Assembly: GCA_009829735.1 (NCBI GenBank)
Contig: CM020618.1
Coordinates: 34,758,894 to 34,822,893 of the forward strand
DNA from: Pyropia yezoensis
Taxonomy: Eukaryota; Rhodophyta; Bangiophyceae; Bangiales; Bangiaceae
Direction: 5' to 3'
Length of the DNA stretch: 64,000 nt
Below are positions 49,971 through 59,546 of the stretch, one piece after another. Below the pieces are notes generated by a model. It was given only the letters and a program-made list of their open reading frames with translations. It searched no databases and had not been told where the DNA came from. The position numbers and the translations under genes were made by a program. Position 1 is the first letter of the stretch; each line of letters opens with the position of its first letter.

Positions 49971-51898
49971 TCACACTCCCCCGGGCCCCGTGGTCGGACG
50001 GGGCGTGGAGGCCAGCTGGGAACGGATGATCCACTGCTCCACTGGCGTGTTGTTGACGCCGGTGACCAGGAAGCGTTCGAGGGCATCGTTAGACTTGGCC
50101 TTGGTAAGGCCGTCTGCCATGTTGTCCTTGCCTTGGACGAGCCCAACGTTAGACATGTCCTGTCGATTGTGTGCCTCCCGGGCGGCAGCGACATCGATGA
50201 GGAAACGGTTCTCTGTCGGGTGGGAAGCGCGGGTGATCACGTCAAACATCTGCTTCGAGTCGGTGAAGATGTTTAGGGGGATGCGGCAGTTGCACAACTG
50301 CTCCAGGTCGTCACGCAGAATGAAGGCCTCGTCCAGGCAGGCGGTGAATGCAAAGACTTCACCCGCCATGGCAGAGCGCATGACGCGCCGGCTCTTGCGG
50401 CTACTAAGACTCAGCACGTGGGAGTTACCCGTCGCGTCTCACAGCAAGATGAGGTAGCCAATTTGCGAGGAGTAGTCGGCATTGGTGGCGAAGGATGCGT
50501 CAGCGTACGCGCGGATGCGCAGTGTCTTGATGTCAAGGGGCTTGTAGGACAGGACGCGATCGCGGTTGACCTTGGCGCGCTCAACGAAGTTGTTGTACGA
50601 CTTGATCGCCGCGCGACCATATCCCGCCTCGCTGATCTGCACCAGCTGGTTGATACCGCAGGCCAGGTCCGGCCGCGTATGCGCCATCCAGGCCATGCTG
50701 GCCCGGGAGGAGACAAACTCCCTAAACGACGTCGCGATGGCTAGCATGGAGAGGTTGTCCACGTACTCCAGCTGGCCGGCCGAAAAGTGCCCGGTCCGCT
50801 TGGCCACTGTCGCCAGCCGGACGCAGACAAAGGCACCGTTGTCCCATTTGCGCTCCTTGGCCTGGAATCGGGCCAGGGTCTTCTTGGTCAGCTCCTGGAA
50901 GCGCTCTCGTCGCCGCCGTTGAACAGGCCGTCCACGAAGGCGCCGGTCACGCCCTGGAGCATTGCAGTGGTGGCCCGCTTGGCAAACATAGCGGGGTCGG
51001 GGATGAGGGGAACCATCCCCAAGTCGCCACGGAGGTGGGTCGACATTGTGTCACCCCAGTATTCCCCCGCGTCACAAATGCCGTACAAGGGAAGGATGAG
51101 GAAAAGTACCTCATCGTCGGCCAGGCCGAACACCTCCCGGTCCGCTGGGCGCGGGTCAAGGTAAATTTCCCGCGTGAACCCCTCCTGACTCTGACGGTAG
51201 GCCTGGGTGACATCGTGGAAAAAAATGCGGAAGTCGTTCTTGATTGAGGTCGATAGGATGATACAGGTGGAGCGTTGTCGCAGCGTCGAGGAGCTGTGCA
51301 CTACGAAGGCCTTGGCCTTGTCCGACTGGCCCTGCTCCACGTTACGTGCCTTGGGCTGCTCCTCGGGGGTGTTGAACTCCTTGAGGGTGAAGACGAAGCG
51401 GCCCTTGATGACGTTGGCACCTGGCGGCAGGTCACACCGCCTAGTCTTGCGGAAGGCGCCACGGTCTTGCAACCCCTCCGCTTCCATGCGGGCTGCAGCC
51501 CTAAACCGGGCGGTCTTAAGGCGGGCGTCGCCCGACGGCACGTCCACGGTGAGGTGGATGGACGCGTGCTCGTTGGTAAGCCCGGGCATCTCCGGCACCT
51601 GATTGCGGCGCAAGGCCTCGGCGCCGACCCTAACCCTAACCCTAACCCCGGCACCCGTCGACGGTGTCGCGTTGACCCCGTTCTCCACCACGACCTCTTC
51701 AGCACCCTGCGCGTCAGTGCGCCCGCATTCCGCGAGCGACGCACCGCTGTCGTCTACGATCATATCGCCAACGTGGACGGCGCTCGCCCGCACGTTATGG
51801 TCGTCGTCTGTCAAGTCGGAGGGGCACGGATCGGCCACGCTGGCGGGGCGGGGAAAAGCGCGAACCGATCTGTCCATGACGGACGTCCGCGGCAGCAC
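49971..51898 (-). pseudogene. Ty1/copia pol remnant (reverse transcriptase and RNase H)
   Basis: Three adjoining minus frames form one copia RT-RNaseH region. 51898-50888 carries GANVIKGRFVFTLKEFN, then FFHDVTQAYRQSQEG (catalytic Asp strand) and PLYGICDAGEYW. A frameshift near 50915 leads to 50807-50439 with HTRPDLACGINQL and YADASFATNADYSSQIGYL. An in-frame TGA at 50439-50441 is followed by 50417-49971 with KSRRVMRSAMAGEVFAFTA, FTDSKQMFDVI and DNMADGLTK of copia RNase H. The LYGxxDAGxYW and KSRRVxRSxMAGE forms resemble copia elements of fungi and algae. Gag, protease and integrase are absent upstream, and no LTRs were found, so it is a dead fragment. Confidence 0.8.
51628..51649 (+). repeat. 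Telomere-like (CCCTAA)3 inside the copia frame
   Basis: CCCTAACCCTAACCCTAACC over 22 bases; on the minus strand this is TTAGGG-type repeat translated as VRVRVRV within the copia ORF. Short interstitial telomere repeat. Confidence 0.85.
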
Positions 51899-51949
51899 AA
51901 CTGGAATGGGCGGGAAACGATGATCGGGTCGGGTGGCCTGAGCGGGGGG

Positions 51950-52530
51950 TGGTCGTCAACAACGCCCGGTCGGGAGAGGAGGGGGGTGGGGGAAGGGGGG
52001 CAAGGCGGAGTGTCGGTGGGTGGGTGGTGGGTGTGGAGCGTGGCAGGGGGGGTCCGGGGGGGGTCTGGGCGAGTGCGGAAAAAACCGCGCGCCGACTGTC
52101 ACACTGACAGTCACGCGTGACGCGGCTCAGGCCTGTGCTTGTGTAGTGACAACAACACTTAAACGCTGTGAAGTGCACTGTACTTTAAAGTCCAGATTGT
52201 ACCAATTCCAGAGGCCCTCCCTGGCGCTGCACGTGTTGCTCGCGCTGCTCGTGTTGCTCGTGCTGTTTCTGTTGACGGGGTTCCCCCCCCCCCCGCCGAC
52301 CCCCCCACCACCCCGGGGGCCGAACCGTCTTGCTGTCGCTAGACTGAACTATCAGTGGAACTATCATTGAAAGAAGGATTGCCGAAATTCTAATTGATAT
52401 AAGTTTTGTCGCCACCACTGACTGCCACGTCCCTGCCACGTCCCGGGTGGCCGGTGCACGCATAATGCATTTGCGGCGATCCGGCACGGGCGGGATCCCG
52501 CCAGCCCCGCCCGCAAAAGACTTTGCCGTG
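51950..52530 (+). repeat. Dispersed repeat, copy A
   Basis: Aligns in order and orientation with 56445-57000: a G-rich part (GGGCAAGGCGGAGTGTCGGT), then GTGACGCGGCTCAGGCC, then a CTCGTGTTGCTCGTG tandem, then ATTGAAAGAAGGATTGC, GCACGCATAATGCAT and AAGACTTTGCCGTGG. Gaps of tens of bases separate the matching blocks. It lies at the 5' side of the copia remnant. Confidence 0.75.
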
Positions 52531-54223
52531 GGCGACTCCGCAAGCGGCCGCGCGGCCGCAATGCGGGCAAGGGGTGGAAGAACAGGCACAGGCGCCATGC
52601 GCGTAGGAAAAAGGGCGACGCGGTAGGGAAGGTGTCGGGAGAACCGCCCCTCTCTCTAAAGGGCAAAGGCGCCAAAGTGGACGCCTGGCACACAGGGCGG
52701 GTGGACGCCTCTGCCCTGCCACCCCGATCCATCGCCGCACACTGCCGCGCGCGGACGGAGGTGGCACACCCCGTCACCGGCATTGCTACGGGAGAGAAAG
52801 GCCACGCCAGGGACAGCGCCGCCAGCAGGGGCACCCGCCAGCCGCCAACACAGCTGTGATCGTGCAGCGGTACGGAGGCGCTATGTGCCCGGCCACGCGC
52901 CAGCACATCGCCAAGAAACGAGACAGAGGGGGCGGCTGCCGCCTCTGGCTTTTTCGGGGCGCGTGGTTGGCGCAGCAGGTCCGCGACCGTACCCGGTGGG
53001 TAGGGGCTAGAAGGTCGCGGCCGCTATGCCAAGCGCTGACCCGCGGGGGAGCAGTGGGGCCACGTCCCCCCCCCCCACGCCCTCCCGCGCCGTCCCCTCT
53101 CCCTTCTTCCTACTCAGAAGTCAAAGGAGTCGAGGGTGCTCTCCCCCAACGCGCCGGCCCCGCTCGGTGCCGCAACGGTGACGCCCGCGACGGCATCAGC
53201 GTCGCCGCGGCCTCTACGGCCTTCGCCTCCACCGCCACCACCGTTGCGTGGCCAACTACGCTGAGTAGCCCTCTGGCGGGGTGTGTACTGCATGGGGTGC
53301 CTGGTGCGGCGGCGGATAGCCACCCACCGCCACGGAATCCGCTGCCCTCAGCAAGGCGCTCGCGCATAATTTGCAGAGCACACGCGCGGCTGCTGATGGT
53401 AGTCGCGACGCAATGCGGGGCGAGGGGAGGGGGGCGCGCGCGAAGAGTCTGCCACGGCGTCCCCTGCCGTCGCACCCGTCACGGGGACGGAGCGGGGCAT
53501 GACGGAGCAACAGCGCGCGATCGAGACAAGACAGCAGCAGGGGGCGCCACACTGGCGAGGGGGGGAGCGGGGGCGGGGGGGCGTTCGAAGTGGGGCGGGT
53601 GCGGGCGCACCCCCCGCGCTACTCCCCCCCCCCCCCCCCCCCCCGTCAACGCAGCACGTCAGAAAAAAAAAAAGGGTGGTCGGGATGGAGGGAGAGAAAG
53701 GGGGGTGTATGGAACGGAGGCGGCGGCCAAGACGGCCGCGGCCCAGTCGTCAGTGGCAGGACGCAGCCGTCAAATGTCTTGCATGGGAGGGGGGGCAACA
53801 AAGTGCGCAAGGGTGCCATACAAGTGGATATTGACTTTACAGCGTATACATAGCCGGCAACAGGGCGAGCGCGGGACGGCCATGTAGAATGGTGCAGCAA
53901 GTAGTCGTCCGCGGTCAGGCTGAAAGCACCCTCTGTGGAAAATTGGGCCAAGGAAACTGCGGCTGGGATTGGTGGGGCGACTGCCAGTGCGGTGCTCTAT
54001 TCAGTCAGTGGGAGTACAAACTCTGACGTGGCTCTGAATGGATGAATTCTTGGCGAAACAGTCGACCGGCGACTGGCGTGCCAACAGGGTGCAAGGCGAG
54101 ACTACGGACGCGATCATCCTGCTGGATTATTCCTCTTGGCATTGTAGCCTTGTCCCCTGTCCCTCGTACCCTTTCCTGTGTGCTCTGTCCCTGCCCGGCG
54201 GGCGGGCGGTACTTGTCGTGACC
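52531..54223. other. GC-rich DNA with C and G runs; no recognised gene
   Basis: A long plus frame (52856-53887) is Arg/Gly/Pro-rich without motifs. The minus frame 53110-53475 has a stretch SVVGHATVVAVEAKAVEAAA that looks helical but nothing nameable. A run of about 20 C lies near 53625-53643. 53900-54223 is mixed. Confidence 0.35.
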
Positions 54224-54880
54224 ATGCCGCGTCGGTCCATGCAAACCGCCAATGGCGGCGCTCTGCACGGGGCCGTCTAGTCTTTCGTGCTCGTCCTGCG
54301 GTTTTTTGGCCTGCTGACGGGCGCCCCCGGCGCCGCGTCCTCCCGCGTCAACGACCTCATGGCAGGGAGGAGCCGCAGCGGAATGGCTGCGGCGGCGATC
54401 TTTATTGCGCTTGAATGGGACAACACGTACTCCGTTCCTGCCCGTCTCAACAACCCCCGGCCGGCGGCGCGACCAGAGCCTGTGACCACCCAGTTTGTAC
54501 GGACTGCCATGCTCATTGCCTGTAGGGCCGCTTGTGGCTGCCTGCAGGGATCGGGCCTGACACCCCGAGGGGCGGCCGCCGACGAAGAGCCCCTGCGGCT
54601 GATCTCTTCTGTGGTGGCACTCAACGAGGCCGACGGACTCGCTGTTGCGGTTGCAGAGCTCTCCTTCCGGGCGGTGTGGCAAGACGCGCACCCGCCGGTG
54701 GCACATGTGGCACCAGCGTTTGCAGAGGACGTCTCTGCAATGCGACACTGTGTGGACGCTGCCAAGGCCCCTATCGGAGACAATCGGGACCCGCCCGCGT
54801 CGGCGCTGGACCCCCCCACAGGCTTGTTCAGTGCGAGCGGGTATCCCAAGGGCGATTATTTTTCGACCCTCTCTCCGTAG
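54224..54880 (+). pseudogene. Unrecognised helical protein, copy 1 (in-frame TAG)
   Basis: Homologous to the minus-strand gene at 55590-56372, in inverted orientation. Shared blocks are RFFGLLTGAPGAA, ALEWDNTYSVPAR versus AFQWEDSYCVAAR, MLIACRAAC versus LLIACHAVC, EPLRLISSVVALNEADGLAV and FRAVWQDAHP. From ATG 54224 a TAG at 54278-54280 stops translation just before RFFGLL, where the other copy has Glu. Translation from a later start (ATG 54359) would lose the first block, so I call it a pseudogene, though a spliced start is possible. Family unknown; Ala/Leu-rich helices suggest a repeat-helical fold. No catalytic motif. Confidence 0.5.
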
Positions 54881-55589
54881 GTGGTCCACGGAGCCGGCGT
54901 TTTGTGGGCGTTTTGTCCGCACGACGGGTGCCGGACGCCCGCGGGGATTGTGTGGGCGGTTCTTGTACAGATTGTTTTTCATCGCGTGTCGGCTGCTGTA
55001 CGCCATGGCCTCGTCGGGGTCCCCGGCCTCTCGTCTGTAGTCCATGGGGGGTGCGCACACGCTGCACCCCAGACGCCCTCGGCCCGTGGGGAGCTTTCAT
55101 ACCAAAGCGCACGGGGGCAGTGACGGCCAATCGGGTCACGACGGGCACGTGCGCGTAGGCCGACGTGTCTACCGCGTCGCCCTGTGCCGCGCGGCAGCTC
55201 GCGTAGCCGCGCGAGGACAGGACGGTGAAAAAGTACGTGTCTGCCGGCCCTCCCCGCGCATTGGTGAGTAGGAGGCGTGGCCGATACGGTCTTTTGTAAA
55301 GGTGGTGGGCCGGGTGGTGGGCCGGGGGCACGCTACACAACGCCGACGCGCGGTCGGCCTAGGAAATGACCAAGAGAAAACGGCGTCTAGAAGCATGGAA
55401 ATGATCTACCCAAGACAAGACACGCCTCCTACCCGCCCACATCTTTCACCATGTACAGAAAACGTTGTCACGTGTTGGCACAGAGGCGTTTCACACCCGA
55501 AAAAGCAGCTCTGAGTGGTAGGACTTGGGAAATCGCCCCCCACCTCCCCCCTCCCCCCCCAGAGGTCTTTTCGACCCTCTCTTCCACTG
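54881..55589. other. Spacer between the inverted paralogs
   Basis: The two copies converge on this 0.7-kb stretch. TTTCGACCCTCTCT occurs near both ends (about 54858 and 55568). Overlapping frames without motifs. Confidence 0.4.
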
Positions 55590-56372
55590 TCACCCCCGTG
55601 TGTTGCGCATGGCCAGGCGCAGACTCCGGCGACGGGACGGCGGGGTGGCTTCCGGGACCGCCGCCTCCTCGACGTGCTGCCCTGTAGCCACTCCCGTGGC
55701 AGCGGCCGCTGTCGCGGTGGTGCCAGCTCCCAAGACGAAGTGCATGTCCGGATACTTACTGGCAACGGCTAGGTCCGCCGGAATACAAACAGCAGACGGC
55801 CGTGCACCTGTGCCCGTGCCTGTGGGAGCCATTGCCGCGTCCACGAAAATCCGCATGGACGCAGCGTCTGCGTCGGAAACGAGCGAGGCAGCGCGCACGG
55901 TAGGATGGGCGTCCTGCCACACGGCGCGGAGGGCCAGCTCGGCCAGCGCGACGGACAGCCCCTCGGCCTCGTTGAACGCCATCAGAGCGTAGATCAGCCG
56001 CACGGGCTCTTGGTCGGCTTCCGCCGTGTCTGCTGCCAGGCCACAACTCTGCTGCCGCAGACAGACAGCATGACACGCAATGAGCAAGGCCGTGGGAACG
56101 TGCTCGCAGGCCACCGGCTGCTTCCGAGCCGGAGGGCGCCCGACACTCGCACGAGCAGCGACACAGTACGAGTCTTCCCACTGGAAAGCCACGGCCACTG
56201 CTGCTAGGGCCATTCCGCCGTGACACATTGCCGCGGCGACCTCGCTGATACGGGAGGCGGCGGCGCCGGGGGCACCCGTGAGCAAGCCAAAAAAGCGCAA
56301 GTAGTCTAGAAAGACCTCGACAGCAAAGTGAGCTGCCCCACCAAGAAGGCTGTGCGTCGCATGCCCCGGCAT
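55590..56372 (-). CDS. Unrecognised helical protein, copy 2 (intact frame)
   Basis: 260 aa from ATG 56372 (MPGHATHSLLGGAAHFAVEV); the upstream open frame is repeat DNA (copy B). The protein is Ala-rich and helical: FFGLLTGAPGAAASRISEVA, ALAAVAVAFQWEDSYCVAAR, LLIACHAVCLRQQSCGL, EPVRLIYALMAFNEAEGLSV and ELALRAVWQDAHPTVRAAS. The tail is Thr/Ala/Arg-rich. I recognise no family; ARM/HEAT-like helices are one possibility. The related copy at 54224 and a short piece near 56998-57055 (FRAVWRYVHPTVRAAS, plus strand) show a local multicopy family. Since copies travel with dispersed repeats, it may belong to an unknown mobile element. Confidence 0.5.
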   Translation of the reverse strand: MPGHATHSLLGGAAHFAVEVFLDYLRFFGLLTGAPGAAASRISEVAAAMCHGGMALAAVAVAFQWEDSYCVAARASVGRPPARKQPVACEHVPTALLIACHAVCLRQQSCGLAADTAEADQEPVRLIYALMAFNEAEGLSVALAELALRAVWQDAHPTVRAASLVSDADAASMRIFVDAAMAPTGTGTGARPSAVCIPADLAVASKYPDMHFVLGAGTTATAAAATGVATGQHVEEAAVPEATPPSRRRSLRLAMRNTRG

Positions 56373-56444
56373 GACGGCAACGCTCTCCGGGGGGCTACTG
56401 CTCTCGACAGCTTGTCGCACGAGGGGCTGCTGTCCGGTTGCCAG

Positions 56445-57000
56445 GAAAAGTCGTCGGCGCCGAGGAGGGGGACGGGGGGCAAGGCGGGGCGTCGGTGGGT
56501 GGGTGAGGAGGGTGGCGGGGGGAGGGCCGGGTCCGGGCGAGTACGAGAAAAACGGCGCCGACACTCGTGCGTGACGCGGCTCAGGCCGGTGCCTGTGCTC
56601 TGACGGCCAGGCTTGGTCACATATGGTCCAATATGGACTCGGGACTTGGAGTGATTTCAAGTCCAATTTGAGGGGCCCGCGCCGGCGCTGCACGTGTCGC
56701 ACGTGGTGCTCGTGTTGCTCGTGTTGTTCGTGTTGACGGGAATACCCCCACGGCCACCCCCCCACGCCCTCCCCTCACGATCCGTCCTGCAGTAACGAGA
56801 CTTGACAATCATTGAAAAAAGGACTGCTGTAATGTTAATTGGTACAACTACCCCGTCGCCTCCACCGACTGCCACGTCCCGGGTGGCTGGTGCACGCATA
56901 ATGCATATGGGGCGACCCGGCCGGGTGGGGATCCGGCCAGCCGCTTCTGCGAAAGACTTTGCCGTGGACGGCTCTCCGCATGCGGCCGCGAGCGGGGGTT
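56445..57000 (+). repeat. Dispersed repeat, copy B
   Basis: Partner of 51950-52530 in the same orientation, sharing GTGACGCGGCTCAGGCC, the CTCGTGTTGCTCGTG tandem, GCACGCATAATGCAT and AAGACTTTGCCGTGG. Directly after it, 56998-57055 encodes a scrap of the helical protein family (FRAVWRYVHPTVRAAS). Confidence 0.75.
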
Positions 57001-57200
57001 CCGCGCGGTGTGGCGATACGTCCATCCCACCGTGCGCGCCGCCTCCTCCCTCTGGGGAGGGGGGCGCCCGCCCGCACTGCCGGTGCGGTTTCTCCAGCCG
57101 CGCCGGTGCCACTGTTGAGGGTTCGCCCCCCCCCCCCCCCCCCGAGCCGCGCCCACCCCTCGCGACCGCAGATCCCCTGCCCTGCTTTGCCCGCTCTCCC

Positions 57201-57201
<1 letters not shown>

Positions 57202-57231
<30 letters not shown>
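57202..57231 (+). repeat. 30-base poly(C) run
   Basis: An uninterrupted C run, with a second C-rich run at 57126-57142. Likely length-variable. Confidence 0.85.
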
Positions 57232-57234
<3 letters not shown>

Positions 57235-57389
57235 CTGTTTCCCAGGTGGTGTGGGTTGTGTCGGTTGCTGGGTTGCGTGCATGTCCGTGAGGGTGGTCTA
57301 CCCACCTACAGGTCTTCACGACAGCCATTCTCAGTCCAGCAGCTTTTTGCTGACAACTTTTTGAATGCATACTCGCAGAGTTAAGACAG

Positions 57390-58247
57390 GTGCCCCCGGC
57401 GGCGTGCAAGGACTGCGCGACGGGGCCGCTGCTGGAGGGGGTGTGTTCGGCGCTCGCGCGCGGCTGTGGCTCGCCAGTGTTTCTCGACGTCATCCCCGTC
57501 TGGCGTCATCCCCGTCAGGCGGAATTCGTCGCGGCTACTCGTCCACCACAAGAGGGTCCTTCCGATGCTGCGCGATGGCGTGCGGTGGCTGCCGCTGGGC
57601 TATTCGCCGACCGTCGGCGGCCGCGGCCCGACGGGCGGCTGGCCGCCCATGCGGAAGCGGCAGCAGCCGCGGGGCGGGACGTGGATACCAAATTCGCGCG
57701 CATTTGCATGGCGCAGCTGTGCGCGATGCTGTCCGCCCTGGTCAACCGCGGCCGCGACACAGGGGAGCTGCCGTCCGTGGCCGCCGCCGCCCTCTCTGTG
57801 CCGGCCAACGCTGTCTGTGCCGCCACGGTTGAGTTGCGCGTCAGTGGCGTGCGGGCATTGCGGAACCTGGCTGCGACGCTGAAGGGGTCCACTGCGGGGT
57901 GGGGACTGCTGAGGCGGCGGCGGCCGACAACTCCAACGCCAATGCGGAAGAGGGCGCGACAACAACCGGCAAGGACGCGGTGGCGACGCGAGCGCCCCCC
58001 TTCCCATCGCTTCACATGCACGGCGCTGCTGTTGGCGCCTACTGGCGCGCGGGTGGGGAGCCTGGGCGCCCCGGCCGGCACCATCCGAATGGAACGCACC
58101 ATTGGGCCTCGCCACACGACGGCCCAGAGGACCATCGCCGTAGCGTATTTGTTGGCCGCCCTCGCCGTCGCCCACCGCTGCGCCGCCGAGGCCCCTGGGG
58201 GGGTGGCGCACAATGCCCCTGCCAGGGGCGGGCATGGGCGGTCGTGA
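57390..58247 (+). CDS. Candidate exon of an unknown Ala-rich helical protein
   Basis: The frame has no ATG at its start; it opens right after TTAAGACAG, which could be a 3' splice site, so I treat it as an exon. Residues 1-170 look like protein: CKDCATGPLLEGVCSALARG, GSPVFLDVIPVWRHPRQAEF, FARICMAQLCAMLSALVNRG and VRALRNLAATLKG. After about 57890 the frame becomes Arg/Pro-rich, while the neighbouring frame (57899 onward, EAAAADNSNANAEEGATTTG) reads more naturally, so a second splice or frameshift is likely there. It may be related to the helical family upstream, but I cannot align it. Family unknown. Confidence 0.3.
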   Translation: MPPAACKDCATGPLLEGVCSALARGCGSPVFLDVIPVWRHPRQAEFVAATRPPQEGPSDAARWRAVAAAGLFADRRRPRPDGRLAAHAEAAAAAGRDVDTKFARICMAQLCAMLSALVNRGRDTGELPSVAAAALSVPANAVCAATVELRVSGVRALRNLAATLKGSTAGWGLLRRRRPTTPTPMRKRARQQPARTRWRRERPPSHRFTCTALLLAPTGARVGSLGAPAGTIRMERTIGPRHTTAQRTIAVAYLLAALAVAHRCAAEAPGGVAHNAPARGGHGRS

Positions 58248-58791
58248 CGCTGATACTCGACCGCCCGCCCGCCCGCCCCCGCGTGCCGTGGTCGCCATCG
58301 CAGAAGTGGGCGCGGGGGAAGGAGGAGGAGGAAGGGGGGGGTGGGGAGGGGGGGCGGTAGGGACACTGCAAGGGACGTTCAACACAGCGGTGGAAAGCGA
58401 GTACCAGAGCAGGGGGAGGGCGCGGCCGTGGGAAAAGCACCGTCACCCTGGGCGCTGACGCCGTCCGAAGAAAACCCCGCCGCCCCTTCCGCTCTGCCCC
58501 CACCGTCGCCGCCGCCGAATCCTCGGCCTTGTCCCTGCTGTCCTCCTCCGCCGCACTACATCACTTGCCACTGCGTTTTCGGCATCTCAACAATCATGCC
58601 CAACAGCCCCTCCGTTCGCACCTGCCTCCTTATTCCCACCCACGTCGTCGGCTCTGCCCCCCTCGCCGTTCCCACCTTCCTCGCCGTCTGCACCCCCACG
58701 CGCCCCCCTCGAACCGACAAGCCATGAGCCCCTCGGCCCAGTCAGAGTGCCTGAACAGGGCTGACGACTGCTCTGCTCCTGTACAGGTGAG
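58248..58791. other. GC-rich flank before gypsy copy 2
   Basis: Low-complexity G-rich then C-rich DNA without a recognisable gene. The five bases before the LTR are GTGAG; the matching duplication would lie beyond the window. Confidence 0.45.
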
Positions 58792-59362
58792 TGTGGTATA
58801 AAACTCGATCCTCTCAGACACGTGTCAATATCCCTCGGGGGAAAGGGACAGGTAACACAGAAAGGGGAACTACGAGAATGGTATGCCTGTTGCCTCACGT
58901 GCCTGCTCGCAGAGCAGACAGATACGCACGGTAGTGCACACGAGGAAGAGGAAAGCAAACGCGCAGTTGTCTTTTTCCTGAGGGCGCGGGCCAAGGGCGC
59001 CTCGCTGTCCCTCTTAACGTGCATCTGGGGGAGCCTCGGCACGTTGGCCAGGTAGCCCCCCCATTACCCCGAGTGGCCCCGACCCGAGTCTAACCTCGTC
59101 AGGTCGGGGGCCACTATCACTACTAATTCTATTCCCACTCACTAATCTCACACTCAAATTCTCTCAAATCAAGTCCCTCACAAGTATGCAAAAACCCATC
59201 AGCAATCCCTCTCTCACGTGTGGATAGCGTAGTCCACCGCATCCCAGTGCCGGGCACGGGCCACGGCCGCCAACCATCACCACACGGCGGGCGTGTTCTG
59301 GCACCTGGTGCCCTCTGGTTGTAGCCCCGGGTCGGCGCCAAGTCGGGGCCAGGGATGCTACA
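58792..59362 (-). repeat. LTR (3' LTR) of gypsy copy 2
   Basis: 571 bp, one base shorter than the copy-1 LTRs (a missing C near 58978) and with scattered substitutions. It keeps the TG...CA ends, the near-edge plus-strand TATAAAA and the following polypurine tract. Confidence 0.93.
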
Positions 59363-59546
59363 TAGCTCCCTCCCTAGTCCGGCACGTCCTCGGGCCGAAC
59401 CAGGTGCCACCGTGCACAGCCTCGAGCACGTCCACACCGGTGCCGAGGTCGAGCGTCTTCACCCTGGTCACGATCACCTGCTCCGGTTCTCTGCCCCCCT
59501 TCTCCCCTTCACCTTGGCCCTCGCGTTCCCCCGGAGTCTGGACGTC

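Noticed and set aside
51628..51649. Chromosome end
   Set aside because: Only three telomere-like units inside a copia frame with ordinary DNA on both sides.
52856..53887. 343-aa plus frame
   Set aside because: Arg/Gly/Pro-rich throughout with homopolymers; no motif, and other frames are equally open.
56373..56765. N-terminal extension of the helical protein gene
   Set aside because: It lies in dispersed repeat copy B, so conservation there is of repeat DNA.
59355..59546. N-terminal extension of antisense ORF copy 2
   Set aside because: Copy 1 has a different C-run length here that breaks the frame, while both share the ATG before SSSEIQ.
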